64,000 nucleotides of DNA from Alphaproteobacteria bacterium (GTDB taxonomy: Bacteria; Pseudomonadota; Alphaproteobacteria; Micropepsales; Micropepsaceae), in assembly GCA_016125165.1 (NCBI GenBank), contig WGMH01000003.1, positions 310,001-374,000 on the forward strand, read 5' to 3'. This document shows positions 25,668 to 34,637 of the stretch, in pieces. A model generated the notes under the pieces. It did no database searches. It had not been told where the DNA came from and saw nothing but the letters and a program-made list of their open reading frames with translations. The translations under genes and the position numbers were made by a program. Each line of letters opens with the position of its first letter. Within the stretch, counting starts at the first letter, position 1.

Positions 25668-27785
25668 CTACTCCGCCGCCATTTTCGCGGAGCCGCTCAC
25701 GAAGATGCGGCTGCATTCGGCCATCGTCTTGCTCGCGCGGGCGATGGGGTTGGTCATGTAGAAGTCACGCATGCCGGAAGCCAGCGGCGCGCTGTCGATC
25801 GCACCGGCTTCGCCGATTGCGCTCCACACGGCGGGGTCTGCGCCGGGGCGCGCGGGGGCCGTGCCCTCTTCCGCGAAATGCGGCGCGTCGGCGATGATGG
25901 CGGCACGTAGCGCGCCAAGATCGTCATATGGCAAGCGCTTGCCGAGCACATCGGAGAGAGCGCGCAGGATCGCCCAATCGTCTTTCGCCTCGCCGGGCGG
26001 GAACGCGGCGCGCTTGCCCCGTTGCACCCGGCCTTCAAAGTTGACGTAAAGCCCTTCCTTCTCGGTGTAAGCAGCGCCGGGCAGGATCACGTCGGCGCGA
26101 TGCGCACCCGCATCGCCATGCGTGCCCTGATAGATAACGAACGCGCTGCCGAGCTTCGCCATGTCGAATTCGTCCGCGCCAAGCAGCCAGACGAAATCGA
26201 TCTCGCCCTTGCTTGCGCCATCGAGAATTCCTGCAACGCCCTTCTCGCTCATGAAGCCCAGATCGAGCGCACCCACGCGGCTCGCCGCGCTATGCATCAC
26301 GTTGAAACCGTTCCAGCCGCCTTCGGATGCGCTGCCTTCCGGGCCGATCATGCCGGTTTCGCCCGCGAGCTTCGCGGCGGCAGCCAGGACTGCCGCGCCA
26401 TCGGCACGCGCCAGCACGCTTGGGCCAACAATCAGCATCGGGCGCTTGGCATCCTTCAACACTTGCGCGAAGGGATGCGAACCATCCGTGAGTTTCGCGA
26501 GCACCGAAGGATCACTGCCAAGGTCTTCAACCGGATAAGTCTGGTCCATCGCAACGCCAACACCGGCAACCTTGAGGCCGTTCAGCCAGCCTTTGCGGAT
26601 ACGCGCGTTCAGCACCGGCGCTTCCCAGCGCGGATTGGCGCCGATCAGCACCAGCACATCGGCGGCATCGACACCGGCGATGGTAGAATTGAACAGATAA
26701 GACTGACGCGGGCCCCTGCCCACCTTCGCGCCATCCTGACGGCAATCGAGATTGGTGACGCCGAGCGAACCCATCAGATCCTTCAGCGCCTTGATCTCTT
26801 CGGCGGCGGCAAGATCGCCGACGATTGCGGCCATCTTCTCCGGCCTTGTGGCGGAGACGCGCGCGGCGATGGCGGCAAAGGCTTCGGCCCAGGTCGCCGG
26901 CACGAGCTTGCCGTTCTTCTTTACATAGGGCTGGTCCAGACGCTGATAGCGCAGGCCGTCGCAGGCATGGCGCGTCTTGTCGGAAATCCATTCCTCGTTG
27001 ACGTCTTCGTTCACGCGCGGCAGCACGCGCATGACTTCGCGCCCGCGCGTATCGACGCGGATGTTGCAGCCCTGCGCATCCATCACGTCCACGGATTCGG
27101 TCTTGCGCAGCTCCCACGGCCGCGCATTGAACGCGTAAGGCTTGGAGGTGAGCGCGCCCACCGGGCACAAATCGACGGCATTGCCGGATAGTTCGGACGC
27201 AAATGCCTTTTCCAGATAGGTCGTGATCTCCATGTCCTCGCCGCGGCCCGTGGCGCCGAGATCGGGCACGCCTGCCACTTCCGTGGCGAAGCGCACGCAG
27301 CGCGTACACTGGATGCAGCGGGTCATGATCGTCTTGATCAGCGGGCCCATATATTTGTCTTCGACCGCGCGCTTGTTCTCGTTGAAGCGGTGGAAGGCGG
27401 CGCGGCCATAGCCCATCGCCTGATCCTGAAGGTCGCATTCCCCGCCCTGATCGCAGATCGGGCAATCGAGCGGATGGTTGATGAGCAGGAACTCCATCAC
27501 CCCTTCGCGCGCTTTTTTCACGTAGGGCGAATTGGTGTTGATGCGCGCGGGCGTTCCATCCTTGTTCGGGAAGATGTCCTTCACCTGCAGCGCACAGGAT
27601 GCCTGCGGCTTCGGCGCGCCGACCCACTCGACAAGGCACATGCGGCAATTGCCGGCGACCGACAGGCGCTCGTGGTAGCAGAAGCGTGGCACTTCCGCGC
27701 CCGCCTGCTCGCACGCCTGCAACAGCGTCAGCGTTTCTTCCGCCTCGATTTCTTTGCCGTCGACGTTGATCTTGCGCGTTGCCAT
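25668..27785 (-). CDS. nuoG: NADH-quinone oxidoreductase subunit G
   Basis: Peripheral-arm subunit of 705 residues. The N-terminal ferredoxin-like domain has CYHERLSVAGNCRMCLVEW for the [2Fe-2S] cluster. HPLDCPICDQGGECDLQDQ and CIQCTRCVRFATEVAG bind [4Fe-4S] clusters. The long C-terminus is the molybdopterin-oxidoreductase-like domain without cofactor. The length matches the mitochondrial-like alphaproteobacterial form, shorter than E. coli NuoG. Confidence 0.96.
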   Translation of the reverse strand: MATRKINVDGKEIEAEETLTLLQACEQAGAEVPRFCYHERLSVAGNCRMCLVEWVGAPKPQASCALQVKDIFPNKDGTPARINTNSPYVKKAREGVMEFLLINHPLDCPICDQGGECDLQDQAMGYGRAAFHRFNENKRAVEDKYMGPLIKTIMTRCIQCTRCVRFATEVAGVPDLGATGRGEDMEITTYLEKAFASELSGNAVDLCPVGALTSKPYAFNARPWELRKTESVDVMDAQGCNIRVDTRGREVMRVLPRVNEDVNEEWISDKTRHACDGLRYQRLDQPYVKKNGKLVPATWAEAFAAIAARVSATRPEKMAAIVGDLAAAEEIKALKDLMGSLGVTNLDCRQDGAKVGRGPRQSYLFNSTIAGVDAADVLVLIGANPRWEAPVLNARIRKGWLNGLKVAGVGVAMDQTYPVEDLGSDPSVLAKLTDGSHPFAQVLKDAKRPMLIVGPSVLARADGAAVLAAAAKLAGETGMIGPEGSASEGGWNGFNVMHSAASRVGALDLGFMSEKGVAGILDGASKGEIDFVWLLGADEFDMAKLGSAFVIYQGTHGDAGAHRADVILPGAAYTEKEGLYVNFEGRVQRGKRAAFPPGEAKDDWAILRALSDVLGKRLPYDDLGALRAAIIADAPHFAEEGTAPARPGADPAVWSAIGEAGAIDSAPLASGMRDFYMTNPIARASKTMAECSRIFVSGSAKMAAE

Positions 27786-27789
27786 GAGC

Positions 27790-29073
27790 CTACTCCGCAG
27801 CTACGGCGGCGCTGCGCCGTTCGGCCATGCGACGTTCGAGTTCGGGCCGGAAGTGACGGATGAGGCCCTGGATCGGCCACGCCGCCGCATCGCCGAGCGC
27901 GCAGATGGTGTGACCTTCCACTTCCTTCGTCACTTCATAGAGCAGATCGATCTCATGCGGATTGGCATCGCCCTTCTGCATGCGGGTGAGTACGCGCCAC
28001 ATCCAGCCGGTGCCTTCGCGGCAGGGCGTGCACTGGCCGCAGCTTTCATGTTTGTAGAAATAGGCCAGCCGCGTGATCGCCTTCACGATATCGGTGGACT
28101 TGTCCATCACGATCACCGCCGCGGTGCCGAGACCGGATTGCAGCGCCTTGAGCGAATCGAAATCCATCGGCAGATCGCCGCAAACATTCGCGGGCAAACA
28201 CGGCACCGACGCGCCACCCGGAATGACGGCCATCAGATTGTCCCAGCCGCCGCGAACGCCACCGGCATGCCTGTCGATCAGCTCGCGCAGCGGAATACCC
28301 ATCTCCTCTTCCACATTGCACGGCTTGTTCACATGGCCGGAGATGCAGAAGACCTTGGTGCCCACATTGTTGGGGCGGCCGATACCGGCGAACCATTCCG
28401 CGCCGCGGCGCAGGATGGTGGGCGCAACCGCGATGCTCTCCACATTGTTCACCGTGGTCGGGCAGCCATAGAGGCCGACATTGGCCGGGAACGGCGGCTT
28501 CAGACGCGGCTGGCCCTTCTTGCCTTCGAGGCTTTCGAGCAGCGCGGTTTCTTCGCCGCAAATGTAGGCACCCGCGCCATGATGCACGTAGAGATCGAAA
28601 TCCCAGCCGTGAATGTTGTTCTTGCCGATCAGCTTGGCTTCATAGGCTTCATCGACCGCGCGCTGAAGCGCCTCGCGCTCACGGATGAATTCGCCGCGCA
28701 CATAGATATAACAGGCATGCGCGCGCATCGCGAAGCTGGCGATCAGGCAGCCTTCCACCAGCGTGTGCGGATCGTGACGCATGATGTCCCGGTCCTTGCA
28801 CGTGCCGGGTTCGGATTCGTCCGCGTTCACGACGAGATAGTGCGGGCGCTCTTTCACTTCCTTCGGCATGAACGACCATTTCATGCCGGTCGGGAATCCC
28901 GCACCGCCGCGGCCGCGCAGGCCCGACTTCTTCATCTCATCGACGATGGCTTCTGGCCCGCGCTCCAGAATGGCTTTCGTGCCATCCCAGTTGCCGCGCT
29001 TCCGCGCCGCTTCAAGGCCGGGGCTCTGGAAGCCATAGAGGTTCGTGAAAATGCGATCGCGATCGGAGAGCAT
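27790..29073 (-). CDS. nuoF: NADH-quinone oxidoreductase subunit F
   Basis: NADH- and FMN-binding subunit of 427 residues. [20 protein letters not shown] is the NADH/FMN glycine-rich site, and [32 protein letters not shown] is the FMN site. [16 protein letters not shown] provides the cysteines of the N3 cluster. The ATG overlaps the nuoE stop. Confidence 0.97.
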   Translation of the reverse strand: MLSDRDRIFTNLYGFQSPGLEAARKRGNWDGTKAILERGPEAIVDEMKKSGLRGRGGAGFPTGMKWSFMPKEVKERPHYLVVNADESEPGTCKDRDIMRHDPHTLVEGCLIASFAMRAHACYIYVRGEFIREREALQRAVDEAYEAKLIGKNNIHGWDFDLYVHHGAGAYICGEETALLESLEGKKGQPRLKPPFPANVGLYGCPTTVNNVESIAVAPTILRRGAEWFAGIGRPNNVGTKVFCISGHVNKPCNVEEEMGIPLRELIDRHAGGVRGGWDNLMAVIPGGASVPCLPANVCGDLPMDFDSLKALQSGLGTAAVIVMDKSTDIVKAITRLAYFYKHESCGQCTPCREGTGWMWRVLTRMQKGDANPHEIDLLYEVTKEVEGHTICALGDAAAWPIQGLIRHFRPELERRMAERRSAAVAAE

Positions 29074-29723
29074 CAGCCCGCGTCTCCCGTCTTGCCTTCG
29101 GCGCGGCTATAGCCGCCGTTGTAAAGCTGCGGATCGGTGAGCGTGATCGCTCCGCCTTCCGGCTCGGAGGTGTGGCGGCCGTTCTGCGGGCCGGGCTTCA
29201 CCGTTTCGCCTTTGCGCAGCGCTTCGATCAGCGCCTCTGTCTTCGGCCCGTCGAGATCTTCGTAGAAATCCTTGCCGATCTGTAGCATCGGCGCGTTCAC
29301 GCAGGCGCCAAGGCATTCCACTTCCATCCACGAGAACTTGCCATCGGCGGAGATGGTGTCGGGCGTCGGTGCGATGCGCTTTTTGCATGCGGCGACAACA
29401 TCGTCCGAGCCGCGCAGCCAGCACGGCGTCGTCGTACACACCTGCACCTGATAGGTGCCGACCGGATGCAGGTTGAACATCGTGTAGAAGGTCGCCACTT
29501 CCAGCACGCGGATGTACGGCATCGAAAGCTGGGCGGCGACGGATTCGATCATGGGCTTCGACACCCAGCCTTCCTGCTCCTGACCGATCCAGAGCAGCGC
29601 GATCACCGCGCTCGCCTGACGGCCGGCAGGGAATTTGGAAATCCACCATTCCGCGCGCTTCATGTTCTCCGCATTGAAGGCGAAGCTCGCGGGCTGTTCG
29701 GAATGAAGGCGGCGCAGACTCAT
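29073..29723 (-). CDS. nuoE: NADH-quinone oxidoreductase subunit E
   Basis: Thioredoxin-like [2Fe-2S] subunit, 216 residues from [32 protein letters not shown] at 29723. The cluster ligands are in [14 protein letters not shown] and [11 protein letters not shown]. The C-terminal extension is rich in Gly and Glu ([24 protein letters not shown]). The 315-residue track ORF runs upstream into the inserted gene. The ATG overlaps that gene's stop as ATGA. Confidence 0.95.
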   Translation of the reverse strand: MSLRRLHSEQPASFAFNAENMKRAEWWISKFPAGRQASAVIALLWIGQEQEGWVSKPMIESVAAQLSMPYIRVLEVATFYTMFNLHPVGTYQVQVCTTTPCWLRGSDDVVAACKKRIAPTPDTISADGKFSWMEVECLGACVNAPMLQIGKDFYEDLDGPKTEALIEALRKGETVKPGPQNGRHTSEPEGGAITLTDPQLYNGGYSRAEGKTGDAG

Positions 29724-30199
29724 TTTGTCCCCTTCGCGACCGCGGCGATATCGTTCTTCACGTCGTGGCGTTCTCCACCCTTGGCCGCGCACCAGCGGTT
29801 GCCCTGTTCGAAGAGCCCGGTGAGATATTTGATGAAGGATTTGGCACCGCGCGCACGCTCCACCGACACCTCGCCAGAGGAATAATGCGAATAGTGGCGA
29901 TCCACCGTGTTGCTGGAAGCCAGACGGGGATTTTCGGGAACGCCATCGAGCTTCTGCTCGTTGTCGTCGGCATAGACATCGGCCCTGTCGGATGAATCCA
30001 GCAGGAGCTGGTTGCCACAACTTTCACAGGTTATGTGTCCCGCAACAGGCTCGGTGCAATCGCGCAGATAGACCGTGGCGGCAATGGCAAGGCCGTTGTT
30101 GAATCCTGCGATACGCACCGCGTCGAACGGCGTCGCGGCCTGCACCGAAAGCGGCAGCACGAACGCGGAAATTGTCAGGGCTGTGATGCGCGCGATCAT
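29720..30199 (-). CDS. Hypothetical secreted protein inserted between nuoD and nuoE
   Basis: The product has 159 residues from the ATG at 30199. [28 protein letters not shown] is a signal peptide with an AxA-like site. The mature part has a Cys triad (LRDCTEPVAGHITCESCGNQLLL) that could bind metal or form disulfides, then an acidic segment and a C-terminal KYLTGLFEQGNRWCAAKGGE. I recognise no family. Tight overlaps on both sides (TGATG with nuoD, ATGA with nuoE) show it is translated within the nuo operon. It is not a standard complex I subunit. The track start 26 codons upstream is rejected because it lies inside nuoD. Confidence 0.75.
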   Translation of the reverse strand: MIARITALTISAFVLPLSVQAATPFDAVRIAGFNNGLAIAATVYLRDCTEPVAGHITCESCGNQLLLDSSDRADVYADDNEQKLDGVPENPRLASSNTVDRHYSHYSSGEVSVERARGAKSFIKYLTGLFEQGNRWCAAKGGERHDVKNDIAAVAKGTK

Positions 30200-31377
30200 C
30201 AGCGGTCGATCTCCCCGAACACGATGTCGAGAGAACCCAGTATGGCCGAAACGTCCGGCAGCATGTGGCCGCGGCACATGAAATCCATTGCCTGAAGATG
30301 GGGGAAGCCCGGCGCGCGGATCTTGCAGCGATAGGGTTTGTTCGATCCGTCCGCCACCAGATAGACACCGAACTCGCCCTTCGGCGCTTCAACGGCGGCA
30401 TAGGCCTCGCCCGCCGGCACATGGAAGCCTTCGGTATAGAGCTTGAAGTGATGGATGAGCGCTTCCATCGAGCGCTTCATCTCGCCACGGCGCGGCGGGG
30501 TGATCTTGTGATCCTCCGTCACCACCGGGCCCTTCGGCATCTTCTCGATGCACTGCTTCATGATGTGGTTGGACTGGCGCATCTCTTCCATGCGCATCAG
30601 GTAACGGTCGTAGCAATCGCCGTTCTTGCCCACCGGCACCTTGAATTCCAGATCGCTGTAGCACTCGTAGGGCTGCGCACGGCGCAAATCCCACGCCGCG
30701 CCCGTGGAGCGCAGCATCACGCCCGTCATGCCCCACGCTTCGGCATCCGCGCGGCTGATGACGCCGATATCGACGTTGCGCTGCTTGAAGATGCGGTTGT
30801 TGGTGAGAAGATCGTCGATGTCGTCCAGCACCTTCGGCAGATTTTCGCAGAAGGCATAGATGTCGTCGATCAAATCGGGCGGCAGATCCTGATGCACGCC
30901 GCCGGTGCGGAAATAGGCCGCGTGCATGCGGCTTCCGCTGGCGCGCTCATAGAACACCATCAGCTTTTCGCGCTCTTCGAAGCCCCACAGCGGCGGGGTG
31001 AGCGCGCCGCAGTCCATCGCCTGCGTGGTCACGTTCAGAAGATGCGAAAGCAGCCGGCCGATTTCCGAATAGAGCACGCGGATATATTGCGCGCGCGCAG
31101 GCACTTCGACGCCAAGCAGCTTTTCGATGGCAAGGCAGAACGAATGCTCCTGATTCATCGGCGCGACGTAATCGAGCCGGTCGAAATAGGGGATCGCCTG
31201 CAAATAGGTTTTGTGTTCGATCAGTTTTTCGGTGCCGCGATGCAGAAGCCCGATATGCGGGTCGACGCGGGTGACGATTTCACCGTCGAGATCGAGCACA
31301 AGCCGCAGCACGCCATGCGCCGCCGGATGCTGCGGGCCGAAATTGATCGTTGTGACGTCTGTGGGATCGCGGTCCAT
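30199..31377 (-). CDS. nuoD: NADH-quinone oxidoreductase subunit D
   Basis: The product is a 49-kDa-type quinone-site subunit of 392 residues, related to hydrogenase large subunits but without Ni ligands. [63 protein letters not shown] and the ending [11 protein letters not shown] are diagnostic. I start at the ATG at 31377 (TGATG with the nuoC stop). The track uses a GTG one codon earlier. Confidence 0.97.
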   Translation of the reverse strand: MDRDPTDVTTINFGPQHPAAHGVLRLVLDLDGEIVTRVDPHIGLLHRGTEKLIEHKTYLQAIPYFDRLDYVAPMNQEHSFCLAIEKLLGVEVPARAQYIRVLYSEIGRLLSHLLNVTTQAMDCGALTPPLWGFEEREKLMVFYERASGSRMHAAYFRTGGVHQDLPPDLIDDIYAFCENLPKVLDDIDDLLTNNRIFKQRNVDIGVISRADAEAWGMTGVMLRSTGAAWDLRRAQPYECYSDLEFKVPVGKNGDCYDRYLMRMEEMRQSNHIMKQCIEKMPKGPVVTEDHKITPPRRGEMKRSMEALIHHFKLYTEGFHVPAGEAYAAVEAPKGEFGVYLVADGSNKPYRCKIRAPGFPHLQAMDFMCRGHMLPDVSAILGSLDIVFGEIDR

Positions 31378-31988
31378 CACTTCGCCTCCCCTTTCGCCTT
31401 CTCATCGCCCGGCAACACATGCCGTGCGCCTTCCCACGGGCTCATGAAGTCGAAGTCGCGGAATTCCTGAACGAGCTGCACGGGCTGATAGACCACGCGC
31501 TTCAGCTCATCGTCGTAACGCACTTCCACATAGCCGGTGAGCGGAAAGTCTTTGCGCAGCGGATAACCGGAGAAGCCGTAATCCGTAAGGATGCGGCGCA
31601 GGTCCGGATGATCGGCGAACACGATGCCATACATGTCGAAGGTTTCGCGTTCGAACCAGTTGGCGGCCGGATAAAGCGCGGCGCAGGATGCGATGGCATC
31701 GCCCTCGCCCGCTTCCACCTTCAGGCGAATGCGCTGGTTCTTCGTGATCGAGAGCAGGTGATAGACCACATTGAAGCGCTTCTCACGCTGGGGCCAATCC
31801 ACGCCGCAGATATCGACGAGAATCTTGAAGTCGCAGGTCTGATCGTCGCGCAGGAATTTCAGCACGCGCACGATCTCGCCCGGTTCAATGGCAACTGTGA
31901 GTTCGCCATTCACGACCTGATCGGCGCGCACCGCTTCGGGAAGCGCGGCCTTCAGATGCTGGGCAAGAGCGGAGAGCTTGTCGTCCAT
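31377..31988 (-). CDS. nuoC: NADH-quinone oxidoreductase subunit C
   Basis: The product is a 30-kDa-type peripheral subunit of 203 residues. [18 protein letters not shown] and [51 protein letters not shown] are the conserved signature. It is separate from nuoD, not fused as in enterics. Confidence 0.97.
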   Translation of the reverse strand: MDDKLSALAQHLKAALPEAVRADQVVNGELTVAIEPGEIVRVLKFLRDDQTCDFKILVDICGVDWPQREKRFNVVYHLLSITKNQRIRLKVEAGEGDAIASCAALYPAANWFERETFDMYGIVFADHPDLRRILTDYGFSGYPLRKDFPLTGYVEVRYDDELKRVVYQPVQLVQEFRDFDFMSPWEGARHVLPGDEKAKGEAK

Positions 31989-31995
31989 CGCGCGC

Positions 31996-32565
31996 CTACC
32001 GGTCTATATTGCCCGTGCGGCGGATTTTCCGCTGCAGCAGCATGAGGCCATAGACAAGCGCTTCGGCGGTGGGCGGGCAGCCGGGGATGTAAATGTCCAC
32101 CGGCACGATGCGGTCGCAGCCACGCACAACGGCGTAGGAATAATGGTAGTAGCCGCCACCATTGGCGCAGGAGCCCATCGAGATCACATAGCGCGGCTCG
32201 GGCATCTGGTCGTAGAGCTTGCGGAGCGCAGGCGCCATCTTGTTGGTCAGCGTGCCGGCCACGATCATCACATCCGACTGGCGCGGAGAAGCGCGCGGCG
32301 CAATGCCGAAGCGCTCCAGATCGTAACGCGGCATGTTCGCCTGCATCATTTCCACGCCGCAGCAGGCAAGGCCGAACGTCATCCACATCATGGAACCGGT
32401 GCGGGCCCAGTTGATGAGCGCGTCGGCGCTGGCGGTGAGGAAGCCCTTGTCCGCCAGTTCCAAATTCATGGCGCGGAAATAGGGATCATTGTCGGTTGGC
32501 GGCGTGTGAGCGCCCTCGATCGTGCTGCGCGCCGCGGTGCCGTAAGCGACTTTATCCGGGGTCAT
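31996..32565 (-). CDS. nuoB: NADH-quinone oxidoreductase subunit B
   Basis: The product carries the terminal N2 [4Fe-4S] cluster, 189 residues from the ATG at 32565, which overlaps the nuoA stop (ATGA). An ATG two codons upstream is an alternative. [10 protein letters not shown] holds the adjacent cysteines, and [14 protein letters not shown] and [18 protein letters not shown] the others. Confidence 0.96.
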   Translation of the reverse strand: MTPDKVAYGTAARSTIEGAHTPPTDNDPYFRAMNLELADKGFLTASADALINWARTGSMMWMTFGLACCGVEMMQANMPRYDLERFGIAPRASPRQSDVMIVAGTLTNKMAPALRKLYDQMPEPRYVISMGSCANGGGYYHYSYAVVRGCDRIVPVDIYIPGCPPTAEALVYGLMLLQRKIRRTGNIDR

Positions 32566-32927
32566 TCCCATTCGAGCGCCCCCTTCTTCCATTCATAGAT
32601 GAAGCCCACGGTCAGCACGCCGAGGAACACCACCATCGACCAGAAGGCGAAAACGCCCGTGTCGCCAAGCGTGATCGCCCAGGGAAACAGGAACGCCACT
32701 TCCAGGTCGAAGATGATGAAGAGAATGGAGACGAGATAGAAACGCACCTCGAAACGGCCGCGGGAATCGCTGAAGGCATTGAAACCGCATTCGTAGGCGG
32801 AAAGCTTTTCGGGATCGGGTTTGGATGGCGCAATCAGGACCGGAACCAGAATGAGAGCACCGGCAATCACCCCTGCAATCCCGATGAAAATCAGGATTGG
32901 CAGGTATTCCATCAGCAGCCGTTCCAT
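32562..32927 (-). CDS. nuoA: NADH-quinone oxidoreductase subunit A
   Basis: The product is a three-TM subunit of 121 residues and the first gene of the operon. [40 protein letters not shown] is diagnostic. The first ATG has AAGGA seven bases upstream and is preferred over the ATG five codons later. Confidence 0.96.
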   Translation of the reverse strand: MERLLMEYLPILIFIGIAGVIAGALILVPVLIAPSKPDPEKLSAYECGFNAFSDSRGRFEVRFYLVSILFIIFDLEVAFLFPWAITLGDTGVFAFWSMVVFLGVLTVGFIYEWKKGALEWE

Positions 32928-33003
32928 GAGCCGTCCTTAGGGGGCTTGGCGCCCGGCTTAGGGCGCCTTCATTGCGGACAAGGCGGGGTTATTTCGCGGG
33001 CGC

Positions 33004-33037
33004 AGTATATGCAGCGCCCCCCGCGTTGCAACGCGGG
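33004..33037 (-). promoter_or_regulatory. nuo operon promoter with an 18-bp perfect palindrome over the -35
   Basis: On the minus strand, TTGCAA (33031-33026), 16-bp spacer and TATACT (33009-33004) form a good sigma-70 promoter about 70 bp before nuoA. The -35 lies at the centre of the perfect palindrome CCCGCGTTGCAACGCGGG (33020-33037), a plausible operator. No regulator is identified. The rest of the gap from 32928 to the tRNA holds nothing else I can name. Confidence 0.55.
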
Positions 33038-33205
33038 TTTAGACCAAGATTCGTGGGCAGAAAACAGGGATTTTTCAGCATTTTTGCGAGTCATTCGCGA
33101 CTGACTGCTACGCAGGCGGCGCACGCAAGCCGGCGCTGCGAAAGCCGCGCTTTTGTCTTGCGATATGTTCGAAAAATCACCCTCCGCTGCCTTGCAGCTT
33201 GAGAG

Positions 33206-33282
33206 TGGCGGGAGCGACGGGGCTCGAACCCGCGACCTACGGCGTGACAGGCCGTCACTCTAACCAACTGAGCTACGCCCCC
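33206..33282 (-). tRNA. tRNA-Asp (GTC)
   Basis: The cloverleaf starts GGGGGCGTAGCTCAGTTGG. The anticodon loop CTGTCAC gives GTC. The T-arm is GGTTCGAGCC and the CCA end is encoded. The acceptor stem has 7 pairs with one G-U. Confidence 0.96.
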
Positions 33283-33362
33283 GCGGGCGTTCGTGCTTCC
33301 AAACGATGCGAAGCGCGAAGGGCGGACGATGTAGGGCCCGCTCTTCGGCGTGTCAAGCAATC

Positions 33363-33902
33363 TCAACCACCCGGCGGCTCGCGCCGGTCCTGATCCTGCC
33401 CGGGCATCGGTTTCTGCTCGCGCCTGGGGGGCCGCTGACGGCGCGGATTGAGTTCATCCGGCGTCAGAATCCCGTCGCCGTCAGTATCGAACTGGCTGAA
33501 CAGAGAACGCGCGGTTCCGGCATATTCGCTGAAATCGACGCAGCCATCCGCGTTCCAGTCGATCAGCGGCGAAGTGGTGGAAGCGTCGGTCTTCCAGCGT
33601 TCCGCATTGATCGCCGCAACTTCGTTGGTATCGAGACAGCGGTTCCCGTTCACATCATAATGATCGAACTCCGCCTTCAAGCCTGCCTCCAGCTCGGCGC
33701 GCGTGAGCGTGCCATCCTTGTTGGCATCATAGGCGATGAGGATGTTGCGCGGCGGATTGAACGGCTCCTGCTTCGGGCCCGGACCATCGGGACTGCCAGG
33801 ACCGCGCGGACCGGGCGGATGACGCCCGCCGCCGAACAGGCTTGCACAGCCGGCCAGCATCAGCGCGGCCAGCGACACAGCGATAAAGGAAGACGTTTTC
33901 AT
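33363..33902 (-). CDS. EF-hand lipoprotein
   Basis: The product has 179 residues with a lipoprotein signal peptide and lipobox (MKTSSFIAVSLAALMLAGCASL). A Pro/Gly-rich linker is followed by four Ca2+-binding loop candidates: DANKDGTLTRAE, DVNGNRCLDTNE, DWNADGCVDFSE and DTDGDGILTPDE. The tail is Pro/Arg/Gln-rich. It is probably an envelope-anchored calcium-binding protein. It stands between two tRNA genes with no functional neighbour. Confidence 0.85.
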   Translation of the reverse strand: MKTSSFIAVSLAALMLAGCASLFGGGRHPPGPRGPGSPDGPGPKQEPFNPPRNILIAYDANKDGTLTRAELEAGLKAEFDHYDVNGNRCLDTNEVAAINAERWKTDASTTSPLIDWNADGCVDFSEYAGTARSLFSQFDTDGDGILTPDELNPRRQRPPRREQKPMPGQDQDRREPPGG

Positions 33903-34012
33903 GACCGCAAATGCGCCAGCATGTTCGCTGTCCCGTCAACCTTCGACGTGTCGCGAAGTGTCTTGCGGGGATGACAAATTCTACAACCACGCCGCCATGC
34001 GGAGGCGCAGGG

Positions 34013-34088
34013 TGGTGGGCGGTGACGGGCTCGAACCGCCGACCCTATCGGTGTAAACGATATGCTCTGCCAACTGAGCTAACCGCCC
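34013..34088 (-). tRNA. tRNA-Val (TAC)
   Basis: GGGCGGTTAGCTCAGTTGGC start, anticodon loop TTTACAC (TAC), T-arm GGTTCGAGCC, 7-bp acceptor stem and encoded CCA. Confidence 0.96.
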
Positions 34089-34187
34089 AAATGCCCCGGC
34101 GCGCGCCGAAGCAGGCGCGGCTTATACCAGCGCCTTGCACCGTACGTCAGCAGCCCAATTGCAGGCTTCGCAATCTTTTCGGGCAGG

Positions 34188-34460
34188 CTAGTTCAAGGAA
34201 TCCTTGAGCTGCTTGCCCGGACGGAACCGCGGCTGCTTGGAGGGTTTGATGGTGATTTCCTCGCCCGTTTGCGGATTGCGGCCTTTGCCGCCCGCGCGCG
34301 TTGCCACCACGAACACACCGAACCCTGTCAGACGCACTTCGTCGCCGCGTTTCAGCGCAGCGGCGATCAGATCAAATACGCCTTCAACCGCCTTGGCCGC
34401 GTCGTTTTTCTGAAGACCGGCATGGTCGGCCAATTGTGCGATCAGATCATTCTTGTTCAT
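34188..34460 (-). CDS. hupB: HU-family DNA-binding protein
   Basis: Nucleoid-associated histone-like protein of 90 residues. MNKNDLIAQLADHAGLQKNDAAKAVEGVFDLI is the dimerisation half, and GFGVFVVATRAGGKGRNPQTGEEITIKPSKQPRFRPGKQLKDSLN contains the DNA-embracing beta-arm with its RNPQTG tip. Shine-Dalgarno GAAAGGAG. It follows lon after a terminator, the usual alphaproteobacterial order. Confidence 0.95.
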   Translation of the reverse strand: MNKNDLIAQLADHAGLQKNDAAKAVEGVFDLIAAALKRGDEVRLTGFGVFVVATRAGGKGRNPQTGEEITIKPSKQPRFRPGKQLKDSLN

Positions 34461-34504
34461 GGAGAAGGCTCCTTTCGGTGCGAGTCGCTCCCTGTGAAAG
34501 TGGG

Positions 34505-34534
34505 ACTCTAGGCCCCACCTGCAAGCCCCGCCAA
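34505..34534 (-). promoter_or_regulatory. Candidate hup promoter
   Basis: TTGGCG-N18-TAGAGT on the minus strand, between the lon terminator and hup. Both hexamers are imperfect, so this is a weak call resting on position. Confidence 0.35.
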
Positions 34535-34568
34535 GGGGAAAACCCAGTATTTCCGCGACTCTTGAAGG

Positions 34569-34599
34569 AAAAAGAGCCCGAATCCGGGAGGATTCGGGC
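34569..34599 (-). terminator. Rho-independent terminator of lon
   Basis: On the minus strand GCCCGAATCC-tccc-GGATTCGGGC is followed by TCTTTTT. The 10-bp perfect stem lies 38 bp after the lon stop. Confidence 0.9.
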
Positions 34600-34637
34600 C
34601 CCTGAGGCAGTCTGGCGCCAGAAATGGCGCCCGTTTG

